This document shows positions 1 to 9,275 of a DNA stretch of 64,000 bases, in pieces. Position 1 is the first letter of the stretch, and the number at the start of each line of letters is the position of its first letter. The notes beneath the pieces were generated by a model. The model had not been told where the DNA came from. It saw only the letters and a list, made by a program, of their open reading frames with translations, and searched no databases. Source of the stretch: Paulinella micropora (Eukaryota > Cercozoa > Imbricatea > Euglyphida); NCBI GenBank assembly GCA_009731375.1, contig BJOX01000032.1, positions 426,962-490,961 on the forward strand. Direction: 5' to 3'. Both the position numbers and the translations under genes were made by a program.

Positions 1-1069
1 CAATATATCTAAACAGAAATATTAATTTTAATAACTATAATATAATATTAATACTGAGCAGCTGAATACTAATTTAATATCGATATCTTCCTTAATACGC
101 TCAACTAGTACTGAATAACTAGGTTTCCACCTTAGATAAAGGTATAACTTACTAGCTATACTTTTCACGTGGACGTTCCCTGAGTCCAATTGTAAAATTG
201 TTCTCTCAATAAAAATGAAGAAGAAGAAGAAGAGATCTTTGCGAAGCCACTTCTTTTTCCCAACTAGCCCCATGCCAGCCACCAGTAATTTATATTTTTT
301 AGCCACCCAAAGGCTGAACCTTGAGAAACGTGCTCAATGCCAGCCACCCAAAGTTTCTCGAGAAACGTCCTCATGCCTGTCACCGGGATATATTTTTTTG
401 GAACGGTCTTGCCACCTCTAATTTTGGTTGACCCTGGATGACCATGGGATTGATGGTGATAGGTGGCACCAAAATCGCTGTTTTTTTGTCCCTTTTCACA
501 AGTGGGTCTTGCACACTCCGTAGGTATGGGCCGACATGTCCATCAGGGATTTGAGACCGTAAATCATGTAATCAAAGTTTTAGGAAAACTTTCTCAAAAC
601 GCCACAAGCCGACACCCACAAAAATAGAGCTCGAATATGAATCATAGGTCAAATTAGGCGCAGTAGACTATTGTTTTTGTTTTCTCTGCAGTAATCAGTG
701 CAAGTGTAACATTTACGGCATACACTGCAGAAAGAGATAAGAAATTTCGGTACATTCTGCGGTTTTTTGGTTTGTCTCTTGAGAACAGGCCAGCTTGCTC
801 CCCGGCAACTTTAACGAGATTTTTTCAACTCCCTTTCCAAGCTTATGTGCTCCTCAGCACACAGTACTGCACACAAAAAGTGCGCATACAAAAACAGACC
901 TCGAAAGCAGTCCTAGATGACTTTCTGTCAGAGAACCATGCCTTTTTTTTTGCTTGTGCAAATCGACCGCAGTATGCCCGCGGAATCTAAAGCTCGGGTT
1001 CTCCAGCGCGTCCTTTTTACAGGTCGCAAGCTTGGAAAGAATAAGACGGGAGCGAAGGAATAGCGTGCT
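1..1069. other. AT-rich non-coding stretch
   Basis: I see no protein family, RNA gene or long repeat here. The short open frames have no recognisable motif and AT-rich composition. If the trp gene downstream has 5' exons or a promoter, they could lie here, but no exon continuing the TrpA reading frame was found. Confidence 0.5.
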
Positions 1070-1230
1070 TTGTGTGTTTGTGTGTGTGTGTGTGTGCGTG
1101 CGTGCGTGCGTGTGTGTGCGTGTGTGTGTGTATGTGTGTTTGTGTGTGAGTGAGTGAGAGATAGAGAGAGAGATGAGAGAGAGAGTGAGAGATAGAAAGA
1201 GGAAGAGAAAAAAAAGGGGGGGGGATAGAA
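1070..1230. repeat. (TG)n / (GA)n microsatellite
   Basis: A TG/CG-alternating tract (about 1070-1150) passes into a GA-rich purine tract (about 1150-1230). Frames across it translate as repetitive Cys-Val or Arg-Glu strings and are not genes. Confidence 0.9.
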
Positions 1231-1446
1231 TAGGAAAGAGAAAGAGAAAGACAGAAAAGGATGATTATGATTTATAAATCATAATACAGGGTAGAAAATG
1301 TAACACCAGAATACGGTGAGTACATTACTCATTAGACTCCGGTATAAGGGGTGCGTATGGGACGCTTATTTCAAATGGTATGTGTGAGATACGATCCGAA
1401 ATAAGGATGACAGGGGCCTTTTTTAGCTCAAACGTGCTGATGAGTA

Positions 1447-1930
1447 AGAGAGAAAGAGAGAGCGAGCGAGAGAGAGAGAGAGAGAGAGAAGGGGGGGGGG
1501 GGGGGGGGGGGGGNNNNNNNNNNNNNNNNNNNNNNNNNNNNNNNNNNNNNNNNNNNNNNNNNNNNNNNNNNNNNNNNNNNNNNNNNNNNNNNNNNNNNNN
1601 NNNNNNNNNNNNNNNNNNNNNNNNNNNNNNNNNNNNNNNNNNNNNNNNNNNNNNNNNNNNNNNNNNNNNNNNNNNNNNNNNNNNNNNNNNNNNNNNNNNN
1701 NNNNNNNNNNNNNNNNNNNNNNNAGGGGGGGGGGGGGGGGGGGGGGGGGAGAGAGAGAGATGAGAGTAGGTAGATAGATAGATAGATAGATAGATAGATA
1801 TTATATATATATATTTTTAATATTTATATACATATATATATAGAGAGAGAAAGAGCCTCTCCCGTTACATCTTTCAAACACAGACTCCCCATCTCTTCCC
1901 TTCTTCCCCCCCCCCCCCCTTTAAAAAATC
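1447..1930. repeat. GA, poly-G and GATA microsatellites around a 210-base gap
   Basis: A GA tract runs into a G homopolymer, then N from 1514 to 1723, then another G homopolymer, a GA tract, a GATA tract (about 1768-1800) and an AT-rich run. The gap sits inside a poly-G run on both sides, which is a classic place for assembly to fail. A missing first exon of the trp gene could in principle lie in the gap. Confidence 0.9.
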
Positions 1931-2049
1931 TCTCTCTCTCTCGCGGAGATGCATCAGCACAATGGACTGCTCAAAAACGACACGAGTAATTACCTTACCG
2001 GTGTTACATATTCTGCCCTCTATTCATCATATATTCTCTACTTCGATAT

Positions 2050-2146
2050 AAAGCTCTCTCTCTCTCTCTCTCTCATCTCTCCATCTCTCTCTCTCTCACA
2101 CACACAATCACACACACACACACACTCTCCATCCATCTATCTATCC

Positions 2147-2231
<85 letters not shown>

Positions 2232-2307
2232 TATCTATCTATATCTATCTATATCTATCTATCTATCTACTATCTATCTATCTATCTATCCATATATCCA
2301 TCTATCC

Positions 2308-2340
<33 letters not shown>

Positions 2341-2460
2341 CCTATCTACCTATCTATCTATCTATCTATCCATCTATCCATCTATCTATCTATCTATCTA
2401 TCTATCTCTCTATCTCTCTCTCTCTCTCTTTCTTTTTCTCTCTCTCTTTCTTTCTTTCTT
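2050..2460. repeat. (CT)n and (CTAT)n microsatellite
   Basis: CT and CA runs are followed by roughly 270 bases of CTAT-type tetranucleotide repeat with occasional CTGT and CCAT variants, ending in CTTT units. It lies immediately 5' of the first recognised exon of the trp gene, so it is probably inside an intron or the 5' region. Confidence 0.95.
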
Positions 2461-2505
2461 TCTTCGTTCGCGCGTATTTTTACACCTTCTGGTGTTTTCC
2501 TGCAG

Positions 2506-4350
2506 TGGCTGGATATCCAACACTGGATGGTTTCGTGGACACCTTGCTTGGACTTCAGGAAAGCGGGGAAGGTCCGTCTCGCATTTGCCTAGGCGTACAT
2601 ATGTCCCTCTCACTGACTAATTTTCTCGTTGTTTGTCTTTCTTCAAGTGGATGTGGTCGAAGTGGGGATACCCTTTAATGACCCGATCGCGGATGGGCCG
2701 ATCATTCAGGTCAATGAGTGCGCTCCAGTCTTTCAGGACTTGCTGTTGCAACCTCTGTGTACTCAGGAGCTGTACGCCCAAGTCCTGCCCAGTATTCCTT
2801 CCGTCAACTTCATCCTGGACCTCATCCAAAAAGCCCGAGGTGTGTCAGCATATCCCGACACGAACTGCATCACGAGCTATGACTGGTGTGTGCAGACCGC
2901 GGGTTCAAGACCGAGGTCATTCTGATGGGCTACTGCAACACTTTCTTCGAGGGCTTTTCACTCTGCGGCGACAAGCCAACCGCAAGAGGTGTGCCCTAGT
3001 GTGGCCTGTGGATGTGGATGACCCCTAATCTTGCTTCCTGCCTGTTTTGACAATACAGGGAAATGGGACCTTCGGTGCAAAGCGCTCAACATACACCGCG
3101 TCATCCTTGTATCCCCTCTTCTGCAACACGACACACGAACCACTCCTGATGCTACCCGTGCCTTGGGGTGCATACATGCGTGTTGTGTGGAAGGTGGACT
3201 ACGGGGAGCTGACCAACCCTGCCGTATGCGTCGACATCATCCCCGTCATCTCAGAGGTGCACCATCTTCCTGCAGATATATAATGTAAAATTGAACAGAA
3301 ACATAAAGATAAGCATAAACAGACACCAAAGTGTAAACATAAACAAAAACATGAGTTTAAATGTAGTACATGCAGGACCGGGCTTGAATTTCTTGCATTG
3401 CGCTTCTTTTCCTGCCCTGTGTGCTACAGCAACGCATGTGCACCAGGCCAGCATGCAGTGCCAACTGCGAGTTAGTAACCTAAAAGGTGTGTTGTGCAGA
3501 ACATCGACGAGCGTTCCTGGGCGGAGCTGATGAAGTACCGCGGCAAGATCATCTACTGCACCAACTACCTGGGCGTCACCGGCGCAGGGTACTCCACCTT
3601 TCTGTATATCTTTATCTTTTGTATTCATATCTTTATTTTTATCTTTATATTTCGCCCACAGCATCACCCCAAACATTAAAAAGCTACCTCACACGGTTCC
3701 AACCCGTGATATATGGGCACAGGCGCGTAAGGGATAGGCGATACGGACATTCCTAAAACGTGCATGTCTGTGCTGGTGCTAGTAAGCGTGCCGAGCCCGT
3801 GCTGAACGAACCCTACCTCAAGAAAATGCAGACACTGCAGGTCACACTTCTCTGCGTTCGGACCCTGCATCTATCTCTCTGTCTCGACCGACAAAGCAAA
3901 ACCTGCAGTCCGTCCTTCCTGCACCGCGCGCTGGTGTGTTGTCTTCAGGCCAATGGCAACAAGACCTTGATGGGATTCGGCATGAACAACTCAGACGATA
4001 TCAACCGCACCGCAGACATGTACCCTGCCTGCACTTTGCATTTGGCCTTATGAAAAATGATGCACATAGCTTGAAGGCAAGATGCAAGTGGACTTGGCTT
4101 GCTGTAGGTACGGCTGCGACATGTGCGTCATCGGAACAGCCTTCCTGCGAGAGCAGAAGGCAAAGGTTCTACAGACACACCAGCATGACTAACTTTCTCA
4201 TGCATTCTCGAACACATAAACACTCGGACAATCCAGAAATCCAGGCTGTGTGTGTGTGTGTAGGTGGATGCTGGCGCCAAGGACATGCGTGCGGTGGCCA
4301 AGGAGATTGCGCACGGTATGCTAGGCGGCGTCAAAGCAGTTCCCGCTCGC
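2506..4350 (+). CDS. trpA: Tryptophan synthase alpha domain (indole-3-glycerol phosphate aldolase)
   Basis: Cleaves indole-3-glycerol phosphate to indole and glyceraldehyde-3-phosphate. The exon at 2506 gives AGYPTLDGF, the usual strand-1/helix-1 segment. The exon at 2648 gives [19 protein letters not shown], which keeps the catalytic Glu (E49-type) and Asp (D60-type). The exon at 2896 gives [13 protein letters not shown]. The exon near 3059 gives [12 protein letters not shown]. The exon at 3500 gives [14 protein letters not shown], followed by [16 protein letters not shown] and [13 protein letters not shown] for the phosphate-binding C-terminal strands. The last helix is at 4264, and a Pro-rich linker leads into TrpF. 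The segment corresponding to the usual V-D-L-P-P-E-E loop (2957-3058) and the stretch 3129-3499 could not be placed cleanly. Either short exons were missed or an indel is present. Confidence 0.85.
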
Positions 4351-7300
4351 AAGCGCCCTGCCGTCAACACTGAATGGCAACCTCCGCCCTCCATGAAGCC
4401 ACCGGCACAGCTCAAAATCTGCGGTCATGTCTTCTGCCTCTTGTTTCCTTTATCCATCGTTCCCCTCATATTACGGATCTCACTTCGTTCCCCTTATGTT
4501 ACGCTTTTCATTTGTGAATATCTTGATGTGTTATGGTGTGGGTAGGTTTTCGCACGTGGGAGAACGTGGTGGCGGCGCTGATGGAAGGCGTGGACTACTT
4601 CGGGTTCGTGCTGGTGACGTCGTCTAAGCGGTACTTCGGCAAGGATCTGGCGGACCTTCAGAGGTGTTGTGAGCTGGTGCTTAAAAGCGGATCCACACCG
4701 GTCACTCCTCTTTCACCAAGCTTGTGGTCCACGATAAACCCCGCCAGCTTTTGTGCTGCCCCTCCGTTCGTTTTGGCTAGTCGTAATGTTCTGTTCACTG
4801 TATATGTGTCTTTGTGAAGGTGGGCGTTTTCGAATTGGATATGGGTGCGGCCGCCATCAAGGCGATCCTGGAGGCGGTGCCCTCCATGTCGCACGTGCAG
4901 CTCTATGGCTGTGACAACAACTACCAAGAATCGGTGCGTGTCGCCGAGAGTCTGCCCAAGGGGCGCAAGCTCATCTACTGCACCAGCGCGGAGGGGGGCA
5001 CCAAGCAGCTGCAGCAGGTGACGGCGGCGGTGGACAATGACGAGGTGTTCGCGGCGCTCTGTCTGGACAACAGCAAGGGCGGGCTTGGAGTGAGCTGGGA
5101 CTACAAGAAGGCGCGCGACACAGTATGCCCGGTGCTCAAGAGGAAGCCCTTGTGGATGGCGGGCGGGCTAAACATTGACAACGTGTCGGAGGTGCTGTGG
5201 GCGGACGTGGTGGACGTGTCCTCGGGGGCGGAGAGCAAGCGCTTCATGGGCAAGGACGTGGAGCTCATCGGGAAGCTGCACCGCCGTATCAAAGGCGCGG
5301 GCTTCAAGGAGGGCGGAGTGCCTGTGCGAGTCGGCCAGTTCGGCGGTCAGTTCGTGTCGCAACTCATCCAGACGGCGCTCAACGAGCTGGAGAAGGCGTA
5401 TCTGCAACTGGTGGACACAGAACAGTTTCGCAAAGACGTGATGAACTACTATATGCACGTGGCCGGGCGACCTACGGGCCTCTACAAGGCAGACAAACTC
5501 TCCAAGTTCGTAGGTGAAAACGCCACCATCTGGCTGAAGCGCGAGGACTTATTGCATACCGGAGCGCACAAAATCAATAATGCACTCTTCCAGGTCCGTC
5601 CACAAGACCAGCTCGTGTACATTATTAGTTAGTCTTGGTGACAAGATGACTTCATGCTGGTGGTTGTGGCTGTCTGCTGCAGGTGTTGTTGGCTAAGCAC
5701 ATGGGCAAGAAGCGCATCATCGCCGAGACGGGGGCGGGACAGCACGGGGTCGCTGTGGCCACTGCCTGCGCTCATTTCGGGCTGCCCTGCACCGTCTACA
5801 TGGGCGAGATGGACGTGGTGCGCCAGAACCTCAACGTGCTGCGCATGGAGATCTTGGGCACGACGGTGAAGCCCGTGACGGAGGGCGACAAGACGCTGAG
5901 CTCGGCCATCAACGGCGCCATGCGCGACTGGGCCACCAACATTAACGAGACGCATTACATCATCGGCTCGGCCGTGGGGCCTGCACCCTTCCCTTACATC
6001 GTCCGCGACGCGCAGAGCATCATCGGCGTGGAGGCGCGCGAGCAGTTCCTGAAGGAGTCGGGCGGCGAGATGCCGGACAGCATCGTGGCCTGTGTGGGCG
6101 GCGGCAGCAACTCTATCGGCATGTTCAACGCCTTCATCGCCGACCACGGTGTCAAGATCTACGGCGCGGAGGCGGCGGGCGCGGCGTCGATTTCTCAGAG
6201 TGGCACCAACGATGGCACACCGGGCGTGCTGCACGGCGCTGCCACCATGCTCATGCAGGACGAGGGCGGCCGCACGCAAGGCACACACAGCGTCTCAGCT
6301 GGGCTAGACTACGCTGCCGTGGGCCCTCAACACTCCTTCATTTCGCACGTCGGCAGGGCAGAATACGTCAAGGCAGCCCTCACCCATCGTAGAAAGACAC
6401 ACATAACTCACCTATATATACAGTGCGCGCATACATGTTGATATCTTTGCAACAGCAGAGCTTTGGTGCACTGACATATTTTCTTTTGCACCACAATGTG
6501 CCTCGCAGGTGACGGATGCAGAGGCCATACAGGCCATGCATTTGCTGGGCAAGACAGAGGGCATTCTCTGCGCCCTGGAAACCTCTCATGCCATGGCCTT
6601 GGCTACACGCCTCGCTGCTAACCCTATCCCCTACGGCGCATACACAGCTGATTCCAAGAAGCACCGGCACATCTTAGTTTGCTGCTCAGGCCGCGGCGAC
6701 AAGGATATGGGTAATTCAGGCTCCCACTCAATCGGCGAACCGAGCTTGTGCGATCTGTCGCTCCAAGTGCTCCCCAGTCAATAAGCCTTTCATCTGTGTG
6801 GTGTGTGTAGGTACGGCATCCCACCCGACTCGCATGGCTTGGGTCAGCACGCAGTACGTCAAAAAGGCGGTCACTTTCCTCGTTGAGCATCCACTCGAGC
6901 CCGAAGATGAGAAAATGGTCTTCGAGTTCTTCGATCGGTTCAACATGGAGCTTGAGCTGGGCAATCCGCTGTGTGGAGACATTTTGTCCGAGTTCCGTCG
7001 CCAGCTGCTTCCCAAGGCCGTGCAGGCGGGTTCAGGCCTGGATTGCGCCGACATCGTGGGGACCGGCGGCGACCAGAAGAACACGCACAACGTGTCCACG
7101 CCAGCAGGGATTTTGGCAGCTTCCACTGGCAGCCTCGTTGTTATGAAACACGGCAATGTGGCTTCCTCCGGCACCTCGGGCAGCGCCGACGTGCTGCGGG
7201 TCATGGGCGCCAACTTAGACGCGCAAGATCCAGCCGCCATCGCCAAGAAGTGCGGCTTCGCGTTCGTGCTCGCTCGCAAAGCACACCCAGGTATGGCCAA

Positions 7301-8822
7301 GTTTGGCGCTTTGCGCAAGGCATATGGGAAAAGGACTCTATTCAACTGTCTCGGACCACTGCTGAACCCGTTCAATCCGAACATAAATGTGTTTGGTGTC
7401 TCCAATCCCAAGCTGGGGCCTATCTACGCCAAGATTGCACTCGAGGAAATGCCTAACGCCAAAACAATGGTGGTGCACTCCTTCGATGGGGTAGATAAGA
7501 TTCAACCGAATGTTGACACGCATGTCTGGACAGTAGAAAACGGAGCCATCACCTACTCGGTCTTGCCTTCCACGCGCAGCTTCACGGAAGAGGAGTGTTT
7601 GGGCGGAGGAGGCAGTCCTGAAGCCAATGCACGCAACATTTGCGAGGCCCTCAGTCCCGACAGCAAAGAAAGCGCTTTCCGTGCATTCGTGGTGGCCAAC
7701 GCGGCCGCACTGCTAGTCCTCAAGTGTGGCATCTCTTTCAGCAATTCGGAGGCGCTCTGTCTGCAAGCCATAGCGGACGGCCGAGCTTTGCAGCAACTTC
7801 GCGAATACGTCTTCACCTCCAACCAGCAAGACCCAATCCAAGGGGTCTTATCCCGCATCATGTCTCATGTCAGCACTTGCGGCTCGCTGGGTAAGCCACA
7901 CCCCTCTCCGAGCGTCAAGTCGCCCTCTTCACTGTACGACGCTCTAGGCGGCAGCGGGCCGCACGTGATCGGCGAAATCAAGCCAAAGTCCTTGACGCAA
8001 GGCGCCAGCAAGCACTCGGTGCGCTCCATGCTGGAGCTGTACGGCAAGTCGAACGTGGTGGCCATTTCCGTGGTCAGCGAGCCTTGCTTCTTCGGCGGCA
8101 GCGTGGAGACTATCTCTCTAGCCAATAAGATCGCCCCGAACAAAATAGTCTTGCGCAAAGATTTCATCCAGACTCCACAGCAAGTTTTTGAAACGCCTTC
8201 TGGTTCGGCCAGCTGCAACAACGCGCTGTTGTTGATCGTGGCGCTGCTCACTCCTGAGAAGCTCAAGATGCTCATGGGCGCCTGCGCTCAGCATGGTGTG
8301 GAGCCCGTGGTAGAGGTCGTCAACGAACAAGAGCTGGAGGTTGCCCTGGCTGCGGGCGCCAAAATCATCGGCATCAACAATCGCGACCTGAACACTTTCG
8401 AGGTGGACGAGACGCGCTCCGATCGATTGTACAAGATGGGCAGGGCCAAGAATCCCAAAGTGCGCTTCATCGCTTTCTCTGGCATCAATTCACGAAAACA
8501 GATGAGCAATTCGTCGCTCAACGCCTTCTTGATAGGAGGTAGCAAAGCCTCTCTCAGAATCTCTTCTCCTTTTCTTTGTGATTCATTTGCGCATCTGTTC
8601 AACCGCTGCTTGGTAATTTTCTTGAAAAATCGATGGCAAGGATCACAAGCCGATTCTATTCTTGCTTTGCTTGCAGGCAGCTTAATGACGAGCGATAAGC
8701 CTGCGGAGAAACTGCAGGAGTTCTTGTCTCCCTCCCCCTATGATCCGGCCGTCATGGGTGCAGGAGTGGGCGCGTTGGTGCTGCTCGGGCTGGGAGGATA
8801 TAGATATTACCTCAAGAGTTAA
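2506..8822 (+). CDS. Multidomain tryptophan-biosynthesis protein, TrpA-TrpF-TrpB-TrpD-TrpC (spliced, 5' incomplete)
   Basis: One spliced gene appears to encode all activities from anthranilate to tryptophan. Exons traced by matching frame, splice signal and domain continuity: 2506-2571, 2648-2839, 2896 to about 2957, about 3059-3128, 3500-3588, 3783-3840, 3949-4019, 4108-4165, 4264-4423, 4546-4676, 4820-5593, 5683-6372, 6509-6710, 6811-8538 and 8677-8822 (stop TAA). Many acceptors read TAG or CAG followed by GT. Domain borders fall inside exons (TrpA/TrpF in 4264-4423, TrpF/TrpB in 4820-5593, TrpD/TrpC in 6811-8538), which argues for a real fusion rather than adjacent genes. TrpE and TrpG are absent. 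The first TrpA strand, start codon and any targeting peptide were not found. Euglena is known biochemically for a comparable single polypeptide with PRT, PRAI, InGPS and tryptophan synthase activities. Confidence 0.88.
4411..5310 (+). CDS. trpF: Phosphoribosylanthranilate isomerase domain
   Basis: Amadori isomerisation of N-(5'-phosphoribosyl)anthranilate to CdRP. The domain opens with LKICG, carrying the catalytic Cys, and is split by a phase-1 intron (4424-4545) right after that Cys-Gly. The next exon gives [16 protein letters not shown] (family pattern G-A-D-x-x-G-F-V-F-x-x-S-S-x-R). After the intron at 4677-4819 the frame resumes with VGVFELDM and [15 protein letters not shown], which carries the catalytic Asp. 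[13 protein letters not shown] and [10 protein letters not shown] are the phosphate-binding strands. All key residues look intact. In bacteria TrpF is usually separate or fused to TrpC; here it lies between TrpA and TrpB. Confidence 0.92.
5311..6710 (+). CDS. trpB: Tryptophan synthase beta domain (PLP-dependent)
   Basis: Condenses indole with serine on pyridoxal phosphate. [11 protein letters not shown] begins the domain. [18 protein letters not shown] holds the PLP Schiff-base Lys. A phase-0 intron (5594-5682) follows, then [15 protein letters not shown] with the catalytic Glu, then [13 protein letters not shown] for cofactor phosphate binding, and [14 protein letters not shown] with the Ser that contacts the pyridine nitrogen. 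This is the main-type TrpB1 pattern, about 410 residues, apparently complete and intact. The exon 5683-6372 must end at a GC donor to keep the expected length of the conserved G-R-A-E-Y-V-x-V-T-D segment. TrpA and TrpB on one chain is also seen in fungi (A-B order), but there without TrpF in between. Confidence 0.95.
6373..6508 (+). other. Probable GC-AG intron in the TrpB region
   Basis: To give the conserved G-R-A-E-Y-V-K-V-T-D-A-E-A segment at its usual length, exon 5683-6372 must end at AAG before GCAGCC, and the next exon starts after CTCGCAG at 6509. A canonical GT donor is available six bases earlier (GTCAAG at 6367) but would remove two residues. All other introns checked in this gene fit GT-AG. 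Confidence 0.55.
6811..7845 (+). CDS. trpD: Anthranilate phosphoribosyltransferase domain
   Basis: Transfers phosphoribosyl from PRPP to anthranilate. The join 6710/6811 continues the TrpB frame. The N-terminal helical part is short. Then come [19 protein letters not shown] (PRPP diphosphate loop), [18 protein letters not shown] (consensus K-H-G-N-R-x-x-S-S-x-x-G-S-A-D), [15 protein letters not shown], and [19 protein letters not shown]. Two positions differ from the family: R after K-H-G-N is V, and the metal-binding D-E pair reads D-K. The fold-level match is otherwise strong along the full length. Whether the changed residues reduce activity is unknown. Confidence 0.9.
7846..8822 (+). CDS. 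trpC: Indole-3-glycerol phosphate synthase domain with hydrophobic C-terminal tail
   Basis: Cyclises CdRP to indole-3-glycerol phosphate. [14 protein letters not shown] carries the Glu and Lys of strand 1. IVLRKDFI carries the catalytic Lys. [17 protein letters not shown] carries the strand-6 Glu. [15 protein letters not shown] has the Asn and Arg. [10 protein letters not shown] lies where the family has A/S-E-S-G-I, so the usual Glu is Phe here, and the following helix is a few residues short before LNAFLIG. The intron 8539-8676 (GTAGC...TTGCAG) splits G-G-S-L-M. The last exon adds about 20 residues rich in Gly, Ala, Val and Leu, ending YRYYLKS. This resembles a membrane-anchor segment, which IGPS enzymes normally lack. 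Confidence 0.9.
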
Positions 8823-9242
8823 ATCGTCAACATCAATGCAGTTCCTGTACTGCTGCCTTATTATGGAGGAAGGGACTCTCAAATTCCAGGTTTAGGGACT
8901 TATTAACTTATCACAGTCAACCTCGGTTCTTTCAAACCTTTTCACGTTTGCGGGTTCGGATAGTCTTTTGATGAGTAAATTTTCACTCACCTGTGTTAAG
9001 CTCAATATCTGCACAATACCGGTATTAATAAGTGCATCAATATAAATATTGATGTTAACTGCGATGATTTTTAATACTGTTGGTTCCGGTTGGAGATAAA
9101 AAAAGTGCGCAGCGTAGGGCATTTGTGAGTTTGTATGCAACTCTTCAGTAGGTTAAGTATAATGAACTTTTAAAAATGAACACTATGGCTGCATTGAGTC
9201 CTGTCTCGATGACAGCAGGTGAAATATTAAAAAAAAAACTCA

Positions 9243-9275
<33 letters not shown>

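Noticed and set aside
954-1157. 67-residue frame rich in Cys and Val
   Set aside because: Translation of a (TG)n microsatellite; no conserved motif.
1949-2620. 223-residue frame of Ser/Leu/Tyr/Ile repeats
   Set aside because: Mostly CTAT-repeat translation; only its last part overlaps the real TrpA exon, and in a different frame.
3251-3676. 141-residue minus-strand frame
   Set aside because: Covers introns of the trp gene and is antisense to the exon at 3500-3588; no motif.
5168-5458. Minus-strand frames opposite the trp gene (5101-6288)
   Set aside because: Shadows of GC-rich coding sequence; His/Arg-rich with no motif.
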